Assembly (NCBI GenBank): GCA_903970285.1
Contig: CAJCHN010000049.1
Span: 1 to 64,000 of the forward strand
Reading direction: 5' to 3'
Source of the DNA: Rhodanobacteraceae bacterium
GTDB lineage: Bacteria > Acidobacteriota > Terriglobia > Terriglobales > Acidobacteriaceae
DNA length: 64,000 bases
In this document: positions 16,536-25,823 of the stretch, piece by piece
How the letters are laid out: every line of letters begins with the position of its first letter
Numbering within the stretch: position 1 is the stretch's first letter
Made by a program: the position numbers and the translations under genes
The notes under the pieces: generated by a model
What the model was told of the DNA's origin: nothing
What the model saw: only the letters and a program-made list of their open reading frames with translations
Databases searched by the model: none

Positions 16536-17621
16536 CTACAGCAGCGGAGCCGCGTTCTCGGCTGCATCCAACCGTGCCGGCTCCGGCGCAAACCTGACAT
16601 AGCGGCTCAGGACGAGGGTGAGGCAGAGAACGAAATAGGGAACCCACTCCAGGTGAATCCGCAGTTCGAGCAGGTCGCCCACCATCACCATGATCGCCAG
16701 CCACGGAACGATCAGCAGCGAGCATCGCCGCAGATACACGCTGGGAATCTGGCGAAAGTAGATCCAGAACGGAACCCAGGCAAACCCGAAGACACTCAGC
16801 AGCGTGATCCAGTGCGGCGCCGTCGTCAGGTAGTGAAGGTTCAGCCGCAGTTCTTCATGCGGCCGCAGCGCGCCTTTGCCCACCAGGTGATCGCACAGCA
16901 TGCGGATCAGCTCCCAGGCCATGCACTGCGCCACCGTCTCCAGCAGCACCGCGAACCGTATTCTGCCGAGCGCCCGCAACAGCGGCAGGTCAGATCGAAG
17001 CTGCGCCAGCAGAAAGAAAGCTGGAAGAAATAAAGTCGTCTCGCGATTGAAGGTGCCAATCAGAAAAACCGGGTAGTACAGTAACCGGTTCCGCTGCAGA
17101 ATGGCAAGCAGGGCGACCGCGAAGAACGCCAGGCTTGGTAAGTCGTAAGGCGACGCAACGCGAAGTTCCCCGATCAAAAGGCAGTTATAAAAAGCCATGT
17201 AGAACACGAGAAAACTAAGCCACCGGAAAGGTGTCTCCGCGCCCAGAAAGTTCTCGATGGAACGCCGCACCGCCCACAAAGTAACGAGGAGAGAGACGAT
17301 GATCGCAGCCGACTGGGCAAAAAAAACCGGCCCGCGCACATAGCGCTGATCATGCTGAAAATGCGCATGAAGCAGATGAATGCCCGCACGAAAGACCCAC
17401 GCCATCAGTACCCGGCTGCGATACGGGTACTCCACCTTACCGACCGAGTAGTCATAGTAGTCGTAGGGCCATTGCAGCGCATCCTGATTGGTATAGGTCA
17501 GCGCGAAATGAACGGAGGCAAGGAACGCAAGACCCCAGAAAAGAAGGTTTTGTCGCCTGCAGAAGTAGGACCTGCTCTGTGCAGAAAGGTTCAAGTGTAT
17601 TCCGGCAAGAAAAGACAGCAA
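16536..17621 (-). CDS. Polytopic membrane protein, unknown function
   Basis: 361 aa with about eight to ten hydrophobic segments (LLFWGLAFLASVHFAL, AAIIVSLLVTLWAV, WLSFLVFYMAFYNCLLI, LAFFAVALLAIL, WITLLSVFGFAWVPFWIYF, LLIVPWLAIMVMVGDLL, WVPYFVLCLTLVLS). An Asn-Arg-Glu-Thr motif (GTFNRETTLFLPAFFLL) after a hydrophobic stretch, plus PYDLPSLAFF, recalls GT-C-type polyprenyl-phosphate sugar transferases or related envelope proteins, but the usual acidic loop motif is not convincing. The ATG at 17621 is the first in frame. It sits between GH130 and the decarboxylase on the same strand, 64 bp from GH130. Confidence 0.78.
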   Translation of the reverse strand: MLSFLAGIHLNLSAQSRSYFCRRQNLLFWGLAFLASVHFALTYTNQDALQWPYDYYDYSVGKVEYPYRSRVLMAWVFRAGIHLLHAHFQHDQRYVRGPVFFAQSAAIIVSLLVTLWAVRRSIENFLGAETPFRWLSFLVFYMAFYNCLLIGELRVASPYDLPSLAFFAVALLAILQRNRLLYYPVFLIGTFNRETTLFLPAFFLLAQLRSDLPLLRALGRIRFAVLLETVAQCMAWELIRMLCDHLVGKGALRPHEELRLNLHYLTTAPHWITLLSVFGFAWVPFWIYFRQIPSVYLRRCSLLIVPWLAIMVMVGDLLELRIHLEWVPYFVLCLTLVLSRYVRFAPEPARLDAAENAAPLL

Positions 17622-17685
17622 AGGATAAGCGATGCTACCACGCGGCCTCTCGCCGAAGCGTGCTGAAGCGCCCCGTGCTTCTCGC

Positions 17686-18789
17686 CTAGCGCTTCGCCGT
17701 CACCACCGCCACAAAGGAATCCGCGCACCCATAATAAAGAAACCATTGCCCATGAAACAGCACCAGCCCCTCGGCAAATGTGGTGCCTGCCGCATATTGT
17801 CCTGTCTTCTCATACGGCATCTCGGGTTCCAGCACCGGCGCCGCCGGCTGCTCCAGCAACCGCGCGGGATCCCGTCCTTCGAAGAGCGCTTCGCCGGCCG
17901 CGTAGGCATTCGCTCCAAGCTTCGGATCGCCGCTCTGTTCCGCGTTCTTGCCGTTGTACAGCACGACGATGCCGGCCTTGGTCAAGATCGGCGGCGGTCC
18001 CACTTCGGGAAAGCTGCTGTCGAAGTGCCCTGCCCGCGGACGTAGCACCTCGATCGGCGCGCCTGCTGCATCTTCCACCGGCTTCCAGTGCACCAGGTCG
18101 GAGGAAGTCGCCAGATGCACCGCGCCTTCACCCCAGTACATCCAGAAACGGCCGCCAATCCGCGCCGCGATCAGCCGCCCATCAGCCACCTGCGTCACAA
18201 TCCCCGCCGACTTGTACTTCAGGTCCGCATACTTCCCCGAGCTTCCGAACGCCGGCCCACACTTGGTCCAGTGCAGCAGGTCGGGCGAGGTCGCAATCCC
18301 CACCGAGTAAGTCACCCTGTTCCACTGCGTATAAGTCAGCACATAGGTGCCATCCGGTGCTTCCACCAGGCGCGGATCTTCCACCCCGCCAGGCCACTCG
18401 CGCGGCTTCTGCGCATCGTTCCCAGGAAAAAAGACCGGCTCCGGCATCCGCGTAAAGGAGAACCCATCCGCGCTCTCCGCCAGCCCCAGCCGCGACGTAT
18501 GGCCGCCAATCTCCATCGCGCCGGTGTCGTCCTCCGCCCGATACAGCACAAAGACATGACCGTTCCGCACGATGGCTGCCGGATTGAACGCATGCAGCGC
18601 CTCCCAGTGCACCGGCCCATGCAGGATCGGGTCCGAAAAGGTCGAGGCCGGCCGTGGTCCGAGGATCGGGTTGCCGGTCGCTGGACGCGTAAATGGCCCG
18701 ATCTCCCACGCCTCCGGCGCCTGCCCCTGCGTACCGCCCCACCCGAATAAAGTGATCAGAACCGCAACCAGATACTGTCTCTTTTTCAC
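17686..18789 (-). CDS. Glycoside hydrolase family 130-like protein, exported
   Basis: About 367 aa. A GTG at 18789 starts a good signal peptide (KKRQYLVAVLITLFGWGG), so the enzyme is probably periplasmic or outer-membrane associated; a GTG at 18834 would add 15 residues before it. The five-bladed propeller family is recognised from AFNPAAIVRNGHVFVLYRAED, SRLGLAESADGFSF, PGGVEDPRLVE (the Asp expected for catalysis), GIATSPDLLHW and IVVLYNGKN. GH130 members are phosphorylases or hydrolases of beta-mannosidic linkages; export favours a hydrolase because phosphorolysis normally occurs in the cytosol. The plus-strand transporter gene diverges from it. Confidence 0.86.
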   Translation of the reverse strand: MKKRQYLVAVLITLFGWGGTQGQAPEAWEIGPFTRPATGNPILGPRPASTFSDPILHGPVHWEALHAFNPAAIVRNGHVFVLYRAEDDTGAMEIGGHTSRLGLAESADGFSFTRMPEPVFFPGNDAQKPREWPGGVEDPRLVEAPDGTYVLTYTQWNRVTYSVGIATSPDLLHWTKCGPAFGSSGKYADLKYKSAGIVTQVADGRLIAARIGGRFWMYWGEGAVHLATSSDLVHWKPVEDAAGAPIEVLRPRAGHFDSSFPEVGPPPILTKAGIVVLYNGKNAEQSGDPKLGANAYAAGEALFEGRDPARLLEQPAAPVLEPEMPYEKTGQYAAGTTFAEGLVLFHGQWFLYYGCADSFVAVVTAKR

Positions 18790-18931
18790 CGCGCCAGTGT
18801 ATGCCTTTCCGATGCCCGCCCGCCCCAGCCACACCGCGTAGGCGATCGCCGACTTTCATTAACCTGTCTGTAGCCGAACTGTAATCTTCGCCCGCATCCC
18901 TCATGGTGCAGCATTCACGAGGGCTCTCACC

Positions 18932-20311
18932 ATGGCGAACGCGAAAGTCGTCAGCTTCGACGAGATGGATAACGCCGGCGTCTCCAAAGAACACTGGAAG
19001 ATCATGTTCATCTCCGGCATGGGTTTCTTCACCGATGCCTACGACCTCTTCATCATTGGCGTGGTCATGTCGCTGGTCAAACCGGAGTGGCACATCGGCA
19101 AGCTGGAGGAAGGCCTGGTCGATTCCACCGCCCTGCTCGCCTCGGCCATCGGCGCGCTCCTCTTCGGACGCGTCGCCGACATGCTCGGCCGCAAGCGCAT
19201 CTACGGCGTGGAGGTTCTCGTCCTCGCCGCCGGCGCCATCGGATGCGCCTTCGCGCCCAACATCTGGTGGCTCATCGGCCTGCGCTTCATCCTCGGCATC
19301 GGCATTGGCGGCGACTATCCCGTCTCCGCCACCATCATGTCCGAGTACGCCGGGAAAGCCTCCCGCGGAATGCTGGTCTCGCTCGTCTTCGCCATGCAGG
19401 CAGCCGGCCTCATCGTCGGCCCGCTGCTCGCCGCCGGCCTGCTCTCCACCAGCATGGATCACGACCTCATCTGGCGCATCCTGGTCTCCTTCGGCGCCGT
19501 CCCCGCGCTCGCCGTCTACTGGTCCCGCCGTCACCTCAAGGAATCCCCTCGCTATCTCGCCGCCACCGGCCAGCAGGAAGATGAATCCGGCAAACTCGGC
19601 AAAGCCGATCACTACGATAAGGATCAGCACTCCGTCTCGTTCTGGGACGGCTATCACCGCTTCGTCACCGACAAGAAACTCGGTATTCGCCTGCTCGGAG
19701 CCAGCGCCGCCTGGTTCCTCATGGACGCCGCCTATTACGGTAATACCGTCTCCAGCCCGCTCGTCCTCTCCGCGCTCGGCAGCGACCACACGCTGCTGCA
19801 AAAGACGCTCACGCAGCTCGGCATCTTCACCGTCTTCGCCGCGCCCGGCTACGCATTTTCTGCCTTCTTCATGGATAAGCTCGGGCGCAAGACCATCCAG
19901 ATCATGGGCTTCGCCATGATGACCCTCACGTTCGCGTTGCTCGCGCTGATTCCAAACCTCGAAAAGCAGGCAATTCCCTTCCTCATCATCTACGGTTTCA
20001 GCTTCTTCTTCACCGAGTTCGGCCCCAACGCCACCACCTTCGTCTACCCGTCGGAGATCTTCCCGGTCCGCGTCCGCACCACCGGCCACGGCATCGCCGC
20101 CGCCATGGGCAAGCTCGGCGGCTTCTTCGGCGTCTTCGTATTTCCCTTCCTGATGAACTGGAAGGGTCTGCTCAGCGCGGAGTCGGCTGCCGCCATTGCC
20201 AGCCTGCTCGGCCTGATCGTCACCACGCTGATACTGCCGGAGACCAAGGGCAAGAGCCTCGAAGAGATCGAAAACGAGGAGATCGCGCCCGCAGAAAAGC
20301 TCGCCGCCTGA
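18932..20311 (+). CDS. MFS transporter, phosphate:H+ symporter-like
   Basis: 459 aa with 12 predicted membrane helices. The signature GMGFFTDAYDLFIIGVV in helix 1, GALLFGRVADMLGRKR in loop 2-3 and RFILGIGIGGDYPVSATIMSEYA in helix 4 closely match the phosphate:H+ symporter (PHS, Pho84-like) family; GYAFSAFFMDKLGRKTIQ repeats the loop motif in the second half. LPETKGKSLEEIE is the family C-terminal motif. Substrate by family is inorganic phosphate, but bacterial members can carry other organic anions. The start ATG at 18932 lies in CTCACCATGG without a strong ribosome site. It is divergent from GH130 and convergent with the DinB gene. Confidence 0.88.
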   Translation: MANAKVVSFDEMDNAGVSKEHWKIMFISGMGFFTDAYDLFIIGVVMSLVKPEWHIGKLEEGLVDSTALLASAIGALLFGRVADMLGRKRIYGVEVLVLAAGAIGCAFAPNIWWLIGLRFILGIGIGGDYPVSATIMSEYAGKASRGMLVSLVFAMQAAGLIVGPLLAAGLLSTSMDHDLIWRILVSFGAVPALAVYWSRRHLKESPRYLAATGQQEDESGKLGKADHYDKDQHSVSFWDGYHRFVTDKKLGIRLLGASAAWFLMDAAYYGNTVSSPLVLSALGSDHTLLQKTLTQLGIFTVFAAPGYAFSAFFMDKLGRKTIQIMGFAMMTLTFALLALIPNLEKQAIPFLIIYGFSFFFTEFGPNATTFVYPSEIFPVRVRTTGHGIAAAMGKLGGFFGVFVFPFLMNWKGLLSAESAAAIASLLGLIVTTLILPETKGKSLEEIENEEIAPAEKLAA

Positions 20312-20371
20312 CCATGTCTTGGGTGATAGGCCTGTAACTGAACGGCGCAAGGCCAAAGGCCACGCCGTGCG

Positions 20372-20866
20372 CTACCACGTAAAGCCGCCCGAAGCCGGCG
20401 GCCAAGCCCCCGCCAACTGCCGCAGCAGGACAATCCGCCCGAAGTGATACGCATTGTGCGCGGCCAGGCTCTCCAGTTGTTCCCGCACCGTCATCACGCG
20501 CGTCGGAAGCGGCGGCAGTGAAGGACATCGCACCGGCTCATTGAGCCGGTCCCCATCGGCCGCGTGCCTGCCCGCGGCCTGCATTCCCGCGAAGAATCGT
20601 GCGCGTAACCGCTCCCACGACTCCTCGGACTCCTGATACGCATCCGGAAACCCGAACGAGGCATGCGCCGGGATCGGCGTCTCCCTGCCCTCGACCCAGT
20701 CCAGCGAGATCTGCTGCCAGTAAACGATATGCCACAACTCGGCATAGATCGTGTGCGGCGCGCCGTAGGTCGTGCGATGCGCCAGTTCTTCATCGATGCC
20801 TTCGAGAATGTGTGCCGGCGGCGCGGCATAACTATCCGCCGTCAACGCCCGTTCAAGTTCGTTCAT
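20372..20866 (-). CDS. DinB family protein
   Basis: 164-aa four-helix-bundle protein of the DinB/YfiT superfamily, metal-binding and often a thiol-dependent transferase. The conserved His positions fit TIYAELWHIVYWQQ (first) and LAAHNAYHFGRIVLLRQL near the C-terminus (the HxxxH pair). The ATG at 20866 follows GGGAGCC and was preferred to an upstream frame opening at 20953. It is convergent with the transporter and upstream of glmM on the same strand with a 155-bp gap. Specific substrate unknown; nothing links it to the SOS response despite the name. Confidence 0.85.
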   Translation of the reverse strand: MNELERALTADSYAAPPAHILEGIDEELAHRTTYGAPHTIYAELWHIVYWQQISLDWVEGRETPIPAHASFGFPDAYQESEESWERLRARFFAGMQAAGRHAADGDRLNEPVRCPSLPPLPTRVMTVREQLESLAAHNAYHFGRIVLLRQLAGAWPPASGGFTW

Positions 20867-21021
20867 CGGGGCTCCCTCTCGTCCAGTCTGCTGGATTTTC
20901 GTCCGGCAGCTTTGCACAGCTCCTGATGCATCCGCATCCTGCGGTCTAACCATAAGTTACGTATTGTGAACACTTTGCATACTTCTTGCCAGGGTAGGGC
21001 AGAAAGTCTTGAAATCCTTCT

Positions 21022-22377
21022 CTAAGTGCCTAATTCGGCGCGGATCGCCTCCGCGATGGCATTCGCATGGTGGTTCATGGCCGCACCGTCTTCCGCTTCA
21101 ATCATCACCCGCGCCAGCGCTTCGGTCCCGCTGTAGCGGATCACCACGCGCCCGCTTCCGGCCAGCGCCGCATCTGCCTCCGCAATCGCCTTCGCGACCG
21201 TGGGAATCGAGTCCAGAGGCTTCTTCTCCCTCACCTTGACGTTCACGATCACCTGCGGAAACGTCTTCAGGTCCGCCGTAAGCTCCGCCAGTGACCTTCC
21301 CGCGCGATGCATGATGTCCAGCACCAGCAGCGCCGTCAGCAGACCATCACCGGTCGTCGACTGCCCGGCGAAGATGACGTGGCCCGACTGCTCGCCGCCC
21401 AGCGTCGCCCCGGTGGCCAGCATCTGCTCCAGCACATACTTGTCGCCCACCGGCGCCCGCAGCATCTTGATGCCCGCCCGGCCCAGCGCAGCCTCGAGCC
21501 CCATGTTCGACATGGTCGTCGCCACCACCGTCTGCTGCGCCAGCAGGCCGCGCTCTGCCAGGTCGCGCGCGGCCAGCAGCAACACCGCGTCTCCGTTCAC
21601 CACCTTGCCATTCTCGTCGGCAAACAGCGCCCGGTCCGCATCGCCGTCGAACGTAATCCCCACCGACGCGCGATGTTTCAGCACCTCCGCGGCGACCACC
21701 TCCGGGTGCAGCGCGCCGCATCCCTGGTTGATGTTCCGCCCATCCGGGCCGGCGTGGGTGACGATGACGTTGCCTCCAAGACCCGCAAACAACTGCGGAG
21801 CCACCGCCGAGGCCGCACCATTCGCGCAGTCGATCACGATCGTGCGGTTGTCGAGCGAAAGCCCCGGGACCGCCGCCAGCAGAAACCGCGTGTACTCCGC
21901 CCGATCCGCCTCGTTGACCTCGGGCGCGGCGCCCAGAGTTCTCCGTTGCCCGGCGTCAGTCGACGATTCCAGCTGCCGGAAGATCTCCTCTTCGATCGCC
22001 AGCTCTGTCGCATCGGGCAGCTTGAAGCCGTCCGGGCCGAACAGCTTGATCCCGTTATCCTGCCACGGATTGTGCGAGGCAGAGATGACCACGCCCGCGG
22101 CGAACCGGTGCGTGTGCGCCAGGTGCGCAATGGCCGGCGTGGTGATCACCCCGGCGCTCTCCACCGTCGCTCCGCCATCCAGCAAACCAGCCGTGAGCGT
22201 CGCCGCGATGCTCTCGGACGACTCCCGCGTATCCATGCCCAGCAGCACCCTTGGACCTCGCGCCGCATCCTTCAGCGTCTGCGCCAGAGCGCGGCCGATG
22301 GCGTAAATGGTGGTTGGATCCAGGGGGGCCTGGCCGGCGACGCCGCGTATGCCGTCGGTGCCGAAGAGCTTCTTCAT
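21022..22377 (-). CDS. glmM: Phosphoglucosamine mutase GlmM
   Basis: Converts glucosamine-6-phosphate to glucosamine-1-phosphate for UDP-GlcNAc, hence peptidoglycan and LPS. 451 aa, standard length. Seen: MKKLFGTDGIRGVAG at the start, the phosphoserine loop VISASHNPWQDNGIK (Ser101), the magnesium loop TFDGDADRALF, GGEQSGHVIF in domain 3 and the phosphate-binding RYSGTEALARVM in domain 4. The start overlaps the xseA stop by 4 bp (ATGA). Order RR - xseA - glmM on one strand suggests one transcript. Confidence 0.97.
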   Translation of the reverse strand: MKKLFGTDGIRGVAGQAPLDPTTIYAIGRALAQTLKDAARGPRVLLGMDTRESSESIAATLTAGLLDGGATVESAGVITTPAIAHLAHTHRFAAGVVISASHNPWQDNGIKLFGPDGFKLPDATELAIEEEIFRQLESSTDAGQRRTLGAAPEVNEADRAEYTRFLLAAVPGLSLDNRTIVIDCANGAASAVAPQLFAGLGGNVIVTHAGPDGRNINQGCGALHPEVVAAEVLKHRASVGITFDGDADRALFADENGKVVNGDAVLLLAARDLAERGLLAQQTVVATTMSNMGLEAALGRAGIKMLRAPVGDKYVLEQMLATGATLGGEQSGHVIFAGQSTTGDGLLTALLVLDIMHRAGRSLAELTADLKTFPQVIVNVKVREKKPLDSIPTVAKAIAEADAALAGSGRVVIRYSGTEALARVMIEAEDGAAMNHHANAIAEAIRAELGT

Positions 22378-23885
22378 TGCGTCTGGGTCTCCGTGACGAT
22401 CGCACGCACGCTGCCGTAAGCCAGGCGCGCGCGAATCGTTTGTTGTGGCTGCGCGTCTGCCGCACTGCGCAGAATTCTCTCCGGCTCGTCTTCCAGGTAC
22501 ACGATGGCATAGCCGCGGTTCAGCACCGCCAGCGGCGACAGTGCCTGCAGCCGGACCCATGCCCTTTCGAGTCGCATCCGGCGCTGGGCCGTCAATTGCA
22601 CCGACAAGGCCTGCAGCCGGGCCTTGACCAGGTGCAGCCGGCGCGAGATGTGCCCGATCCGCACCGTTGGATCATGCCGGCGCAGGCGAGCTTCGAGCGA
22701 CGCCAGCCGTGAGCCGAAGTGCCGCTGCAGCCGCCGGTTCGCGTAGTCCATCCGGAAACGCAGTTCGTCCACGCGCTGCTGGCGCTTGCCCAGCGAATCC
22801 TGAACCCGCGCCAGCACCTGCTCGGCCGAAAGCCGCGATAAACGCTGTCGCGCCCGCATCAAGTGGAACTCCCCGGCACGCAGCACGCGCCGCTCCAGCG
22901 CCAGCACACGTTCTTCAACACGATGCTGCGCCGCGGTTACCAGCTCGGCTGCGGCGGAGGGCGTCGGCGCCCGCAGATCGGCCACGTAGTCGGCGATGGT
23001 GTGGTCGATCTCGTGTCCGATCGCCGCAACGACCGGCAGCTTCGATGCCACGATCGCTCGCGCCAGCGCTTCATCGTTGAATCCCGCCAGATCCTCCAGC
23101 GACCCGCCGCCACGTGCCACGAGGATCAGGTCCACCCGCTCCGGATGACGATTGAACCAGCGAATGCCAGCCGCGACCGTGGCTGGACACTGCGGCCCCT
23201 GCATCACCGCCGGATAAATCAGCAGGTTCAGCCGCGCATGGCGCCGGCGCACCACCTGGATGATGTCGCGAACGGCCGCTCCGTGGGGTGAGGTGACGAT
23301 GCCGACACAGTGCGGAAAGGGCGGCAGCAGCTTGCGCGGACGATCGAACAGTCCCTCCCTGCGCAATTGGTCGCGCAGTTGTTCAAAGGCCAGTTGCAGT
23401 GCACCCGCGCCCCGCGGCCGCAGCGATTCGGCGATCAGTTGCAGCTGGCCGCGCGTCTCGTAGACCGAAATCCGCCCCCGGACCTCGACCGCCAGGCCAT
23501 CCTTCGGCTTGAACTTGAGCAACTGCGCCTGGCGCCGGAATAACACCACCGGAAGCTGCGCATCGCCATCCTTGAGCGTGAAGTACACATGGCCCGAGGA
23601 GGCCGGGCGGCAGTTGGATATCTCACCTTCCACGTTCAGGATGCCGGTGTAAGCGCCTTCGACGTGCTGCCGCAACTCCGCGATCAGCTGCCGCACCGTG
23701 TAAAGGATCGGTTCCTTCACCAGCGGCGGCTCAGGCTCAGGCTCCTGCATCGGGACCAGATCGAACGAGAGCTGGGGAAAGTCGCCGGACGGATTCGACC
23801 GGGTCCGATCGGAGGTCCGCCTGGTGCGCTGCGCATACAAACCGGCTAGAGTTGGAACCCGGTCTGCAGTCTCATCAGCACCCAT
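22374..23885 (-). CDS. xseA: Exodeoxyribonuclease VII large subunit
   Basis: Catalytic subunit of ExoVII, which degrades single-stranded DNA in recombination and mismatch repair. About 503 aa. N-terminal OB domain (ILYTVRQLIAELRQHVEGAYTGILNVEGEIS, GHVYFTLKDGDAQL), catalytic core (VGIVTSPHGAAVRDIIQVVRRRH, LILVARGGGSLEDLAGFNDEALARAI, PVVAAIGHEIDHTIADYVADLRAPTPSAAAE) and the long C-terminal coiled coil. The ATG at 23885 was chosen because the frame further upstream runs into the response-regulator gene; the ribosome site is weak. The small subunit xseB is not next to it. Confidence 0.95.
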   Translation of the reverse strand: MGADETADRVPTLAGLYAQRTRRTSDRTRSNPSGDFPQLSFDLVPMQEPEPEPPLVKEPILYTVRQLIAELRQHVEGAYTGILNVEGEISNCRPASSGHVYFTLKDGDAQLPVVLFRRQAQLLKFKPKDGLAVEVRGRISVYETRGQLQLIAESLRPRGAGALQLAFEQLRDQLRREGLFDRPRKLLPPFPHCVGIVTSPHGAAVRDIIQVVRRRHARLNLLIYPAVMQGPQCPATVAAGIRWFNRHPERVDLILVARGGGSLEDLAGFNDEALARAIVASKLPVVAAIGHEIDHTIADYVADLRAPTPSAAAELVTAAQHRVEERVLALERRVLRAGEFHLMRARQRLSRLSAEQVLARVQDSLGKRQQRVDELRFRMDYANRRLQRHFGSRLASLEARLRRHDPTVRIGHISRRLHLVKARLQALSVQLTAQRRMRLERAWVRLQALSPLAVLNRGYAIVYLEDEPERILRSAADAQPQQTIRARLAYGSVRAIVTETQTQ

Positions 23886-23941
23886 TCGTTCATCGTAAAC
23901 CAGAGATTCAAGCCAGACCGAAGCGCCGTCCACCCCCGATC

Positions 23942-24328
23942 TCACGCTGGCATCAGCAGCCTCCCGGCTGTTCGCAGCAGTTCCTTCGGCGGGCAAGGCT
24001 TTACCAGCACGGAAACCGGCTGCCGCAGGGTTGCAGCGCAATCCCTCACCTTACTCAGGCTACGGTAGGAGCCGGTCAGAACCAGGATTGGACACTCCGG
24101 CAGGCGATGACCAAGATCCTCCATCAGCTTTAGCCCGTCCCGGACAGGCATTTCGATGTCACAAAGAACCAGGTTGGGCCGATGCATCAAGGCAGACGAG
24201 ATCGCCTCAGAAGCAGTATGCACAACTTCTGTGGCAAAGCCGCTCTTCTCGAAGATCATCCCCAGCGTCTGAGCGACCAGCGGCTCATCGTCGACGATCA
24301 GAACCCGCATCCGCTCGTCTGTCTTCAC
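23942..24328 (-). CDS. Stand-alone response regulator receiver protein
   Basis: 128 aa, a single receiver domain with no output domain. Acidic pocket VLIVDDEPLVAQ, phosphorylation Asp in LVLCDIEMPVRDG, Thr in ILVLTGSYRS and Lys in SVLVKPCPPKELL, all key residues present. Such CheY-like proteins act through protein contacts. No histidine kinase is near; it precedes xseA on the same strand by 56 bp, so the pairing with DNA metabolism genes may be only positional. A 213-bp divergent region separates it from the channel gene. Confidence 0.92.
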   Translation of the reverse strand: MKTDERMRVLIVDDEPLVAQTLGMIFEKSGFATEVVHTASEAISSALMHRPNLVLCDIEMPVRDGLKLMEDLGHRLPECPILVLTGSYRSLSKVRDCAATLRQPVSVLVKPCPPKELLRTAGRLLMPA

Positions 24329-24541
24329 GAAGCGTCCTCTCCATGGTTCCTGCTACCGGGGGAGGAATCAACGCAAACGCCTCCGTCCGTCCTGCACCCT
24401 GATCCCTGTCAAGGTAGACCCGTCAGAGCGGGTTTTGTTTCTGCTGCTGCAAGAAATCCGTCCAGAATGCGAAGCAATGGAAATTGGACCTGAAATCGGC
24501 GTCAACTTTCGCCTTCGACCGCGCGGTTGTAAGGTGAACCC

Positions 24542-25768
24542 ATGCACGCGATTGCTTTAATCCTCGGTGTGGTCTGCTGTTCCGGGGTCGCATTGGACGC
24601 CCTGCAGACCATCATCCTGCCCCGCCGGCCCACCGGCAGGTTCCGCATCACCCGCATCTTCTACATCCTCACCTGGGAACCGCTTGTCGCCATCACCGAA
24701 CACTTTCCCAACCACAAGACGCGGGAGCGGATCTACAGCGCCTACGGGCCGATCTCGCTGCTCCTGCTCCTCGCATTCTGGGCAACGATGCTGGTCACCG
24801 GATACGCCCTGCTCTACTTCGGTCTCGGAACTCCCTTTTCGGACGCACTCAACCCGCATGGTCCCTTCTGGGCGTCGGCTCGTACCGATCTGTATGTCAG
24901 CGGCACCACCCTGTTCACGCTGGGCCTGGGGGACGTCACCCCGCAGCGCCACCTGGCGCGGCTGGTGGTGGTGCTCGAGTCTGCCACGGGTCTAGGATTC
25001 GTCGCCCTGGTGATCGGGTACCTGCCGGTGCTCTACCAGGCCTTCTCGCACCGCGAAGTCAGCGTGGCGATGCTGGATGGACGCGCCGGGTCGCCTCCCA
25101 CGGCCACGGAACTGCTGCGCCGCCACGGGCACGAAGGCGGCGAAAAGGATCTTGCGCTGCTGCTCGCCGAATGGGAACGCTGGTCCGCCGAAATTCTGGA
25201 AACCCACATCTCGTATCCCCTGCTCTGCTACTACCGCTCCCAGCACGATAATCAGAGCTGGCTCTCCGGGCTGGTCGCGGTGCTCGACGCGTGCGCGCTG
25301 CTGATCACCACGATTGAAGGCCCGGTCGCGCGCCAGGCGCAGCTTACGTTCGCGATGGGACGCCACGCCCTGCTTGACGTTGGCCATGTCTTCCACCTGG
25401 AGAAGGTGAACGAAGTCCTGCCGCCCAAGCGTGACAAGCCCACGGACCGCCTGCCGCAGGAGACCTTCTACCGTCTTTGCGGTGAACTGGGAGACATTCA
25501 TATGCGCCTGTGCGGCGACCCTGCCGCGCAGCAGCGCCTCACCGCCATGCGGGCGCTCTACGAGCCGCACGCCCAGATCCTCTCCGACTACCTGAAGATG
25601 CCGCTTCCACTCTGGGTACCTGAGCCGCGGAACAATGATGCATGGAAGAAGGTGGCGGATTTACGCATGGGCGCCGGCGCCCAGGAGACGCTGCTCGGGC
25701 GAAGCATTCAGCACGTCAGCGACCGCTCCACCGCCACTCACCTGCATGACGAGGAACACGGCTTTTAA
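24542..25768 (+). CDS. Ion-channel-domain membrane protein
   Basis: 408 aa. The N-terminal third has about four hydrophobic segments (IALILGVVCCSGVALDAL, ISLLLLLAFWATMLVTGYALLYF, LVVVLESATGLGFVALVIGYL). A pore-loop-like stretch TTLFTLGLGDVTP lies before the last of them, resembling the two-helix potassium channel filter but with Leu in place of the usual Tyr or Phe (TLGLGD against T-x-G-[YF]-G-D). The C-terminal 250 residues are soluble and cytosolic, with no RCK/TrkA domain recognised. Channel function is therefore likely but selectivity is uncertain. Divergent from the response regulator; convergent with the SDR gene. Confidence 0.8.
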   Translation: MHAIALILGVVCCSGVALDALQTIILPRRPTGRFRITRIFYILTWEPLVAITEHFPNHKTRERIYSAYGPISLLLLLAFWATMLVTGYALLYFGLGTPFSDALNPHGPFWASARTDLYVSGTTLFTLGLGDVTPQRHLARLVVVLESATGLGFVALVIGYLPVLYQAFSHREVSVAMLDGRAGSPPTATELLRRHGHEGGEKDLALLLAEWERWSAEILETHISYPLLCYYRSQHDNQSWLSGLVAVLDACALLITTIEGPVARQAQLTFAMGRHALLDVGHVFHLEKVNEVLPPKRDKPTDRLPQETFYRLCGELGDIHMRLCGDPAAQQRLTAMRALYEPHAQILSDYLKMPLPLWVPEPRNNDAWKKVADLRMGAGAQETLLGRSIQHVSDRSTATHLHDEEHGF

Positions 25769-25823
25769 ACGACGCGCCGTGATTTAGATGGTCTTCTGTG
25801 TAGAAAACAATGAAAGCGCTTGA

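Noticed and set aside
18864-18885. CTGTCTG and CTGTAAT upstream of the phosphate-type transporter, resembling a Pho box
   Set aside because: Half-sites are 15 bp apart rather than 11 and the second is degenerate.
18182-20356. A 724-codon minus-strand frame covering the MFS transporter and part of GH130
   Set aside because: Asp/Glu/Gly-rich shadow sequence; both overlapped genes have strong family matches.
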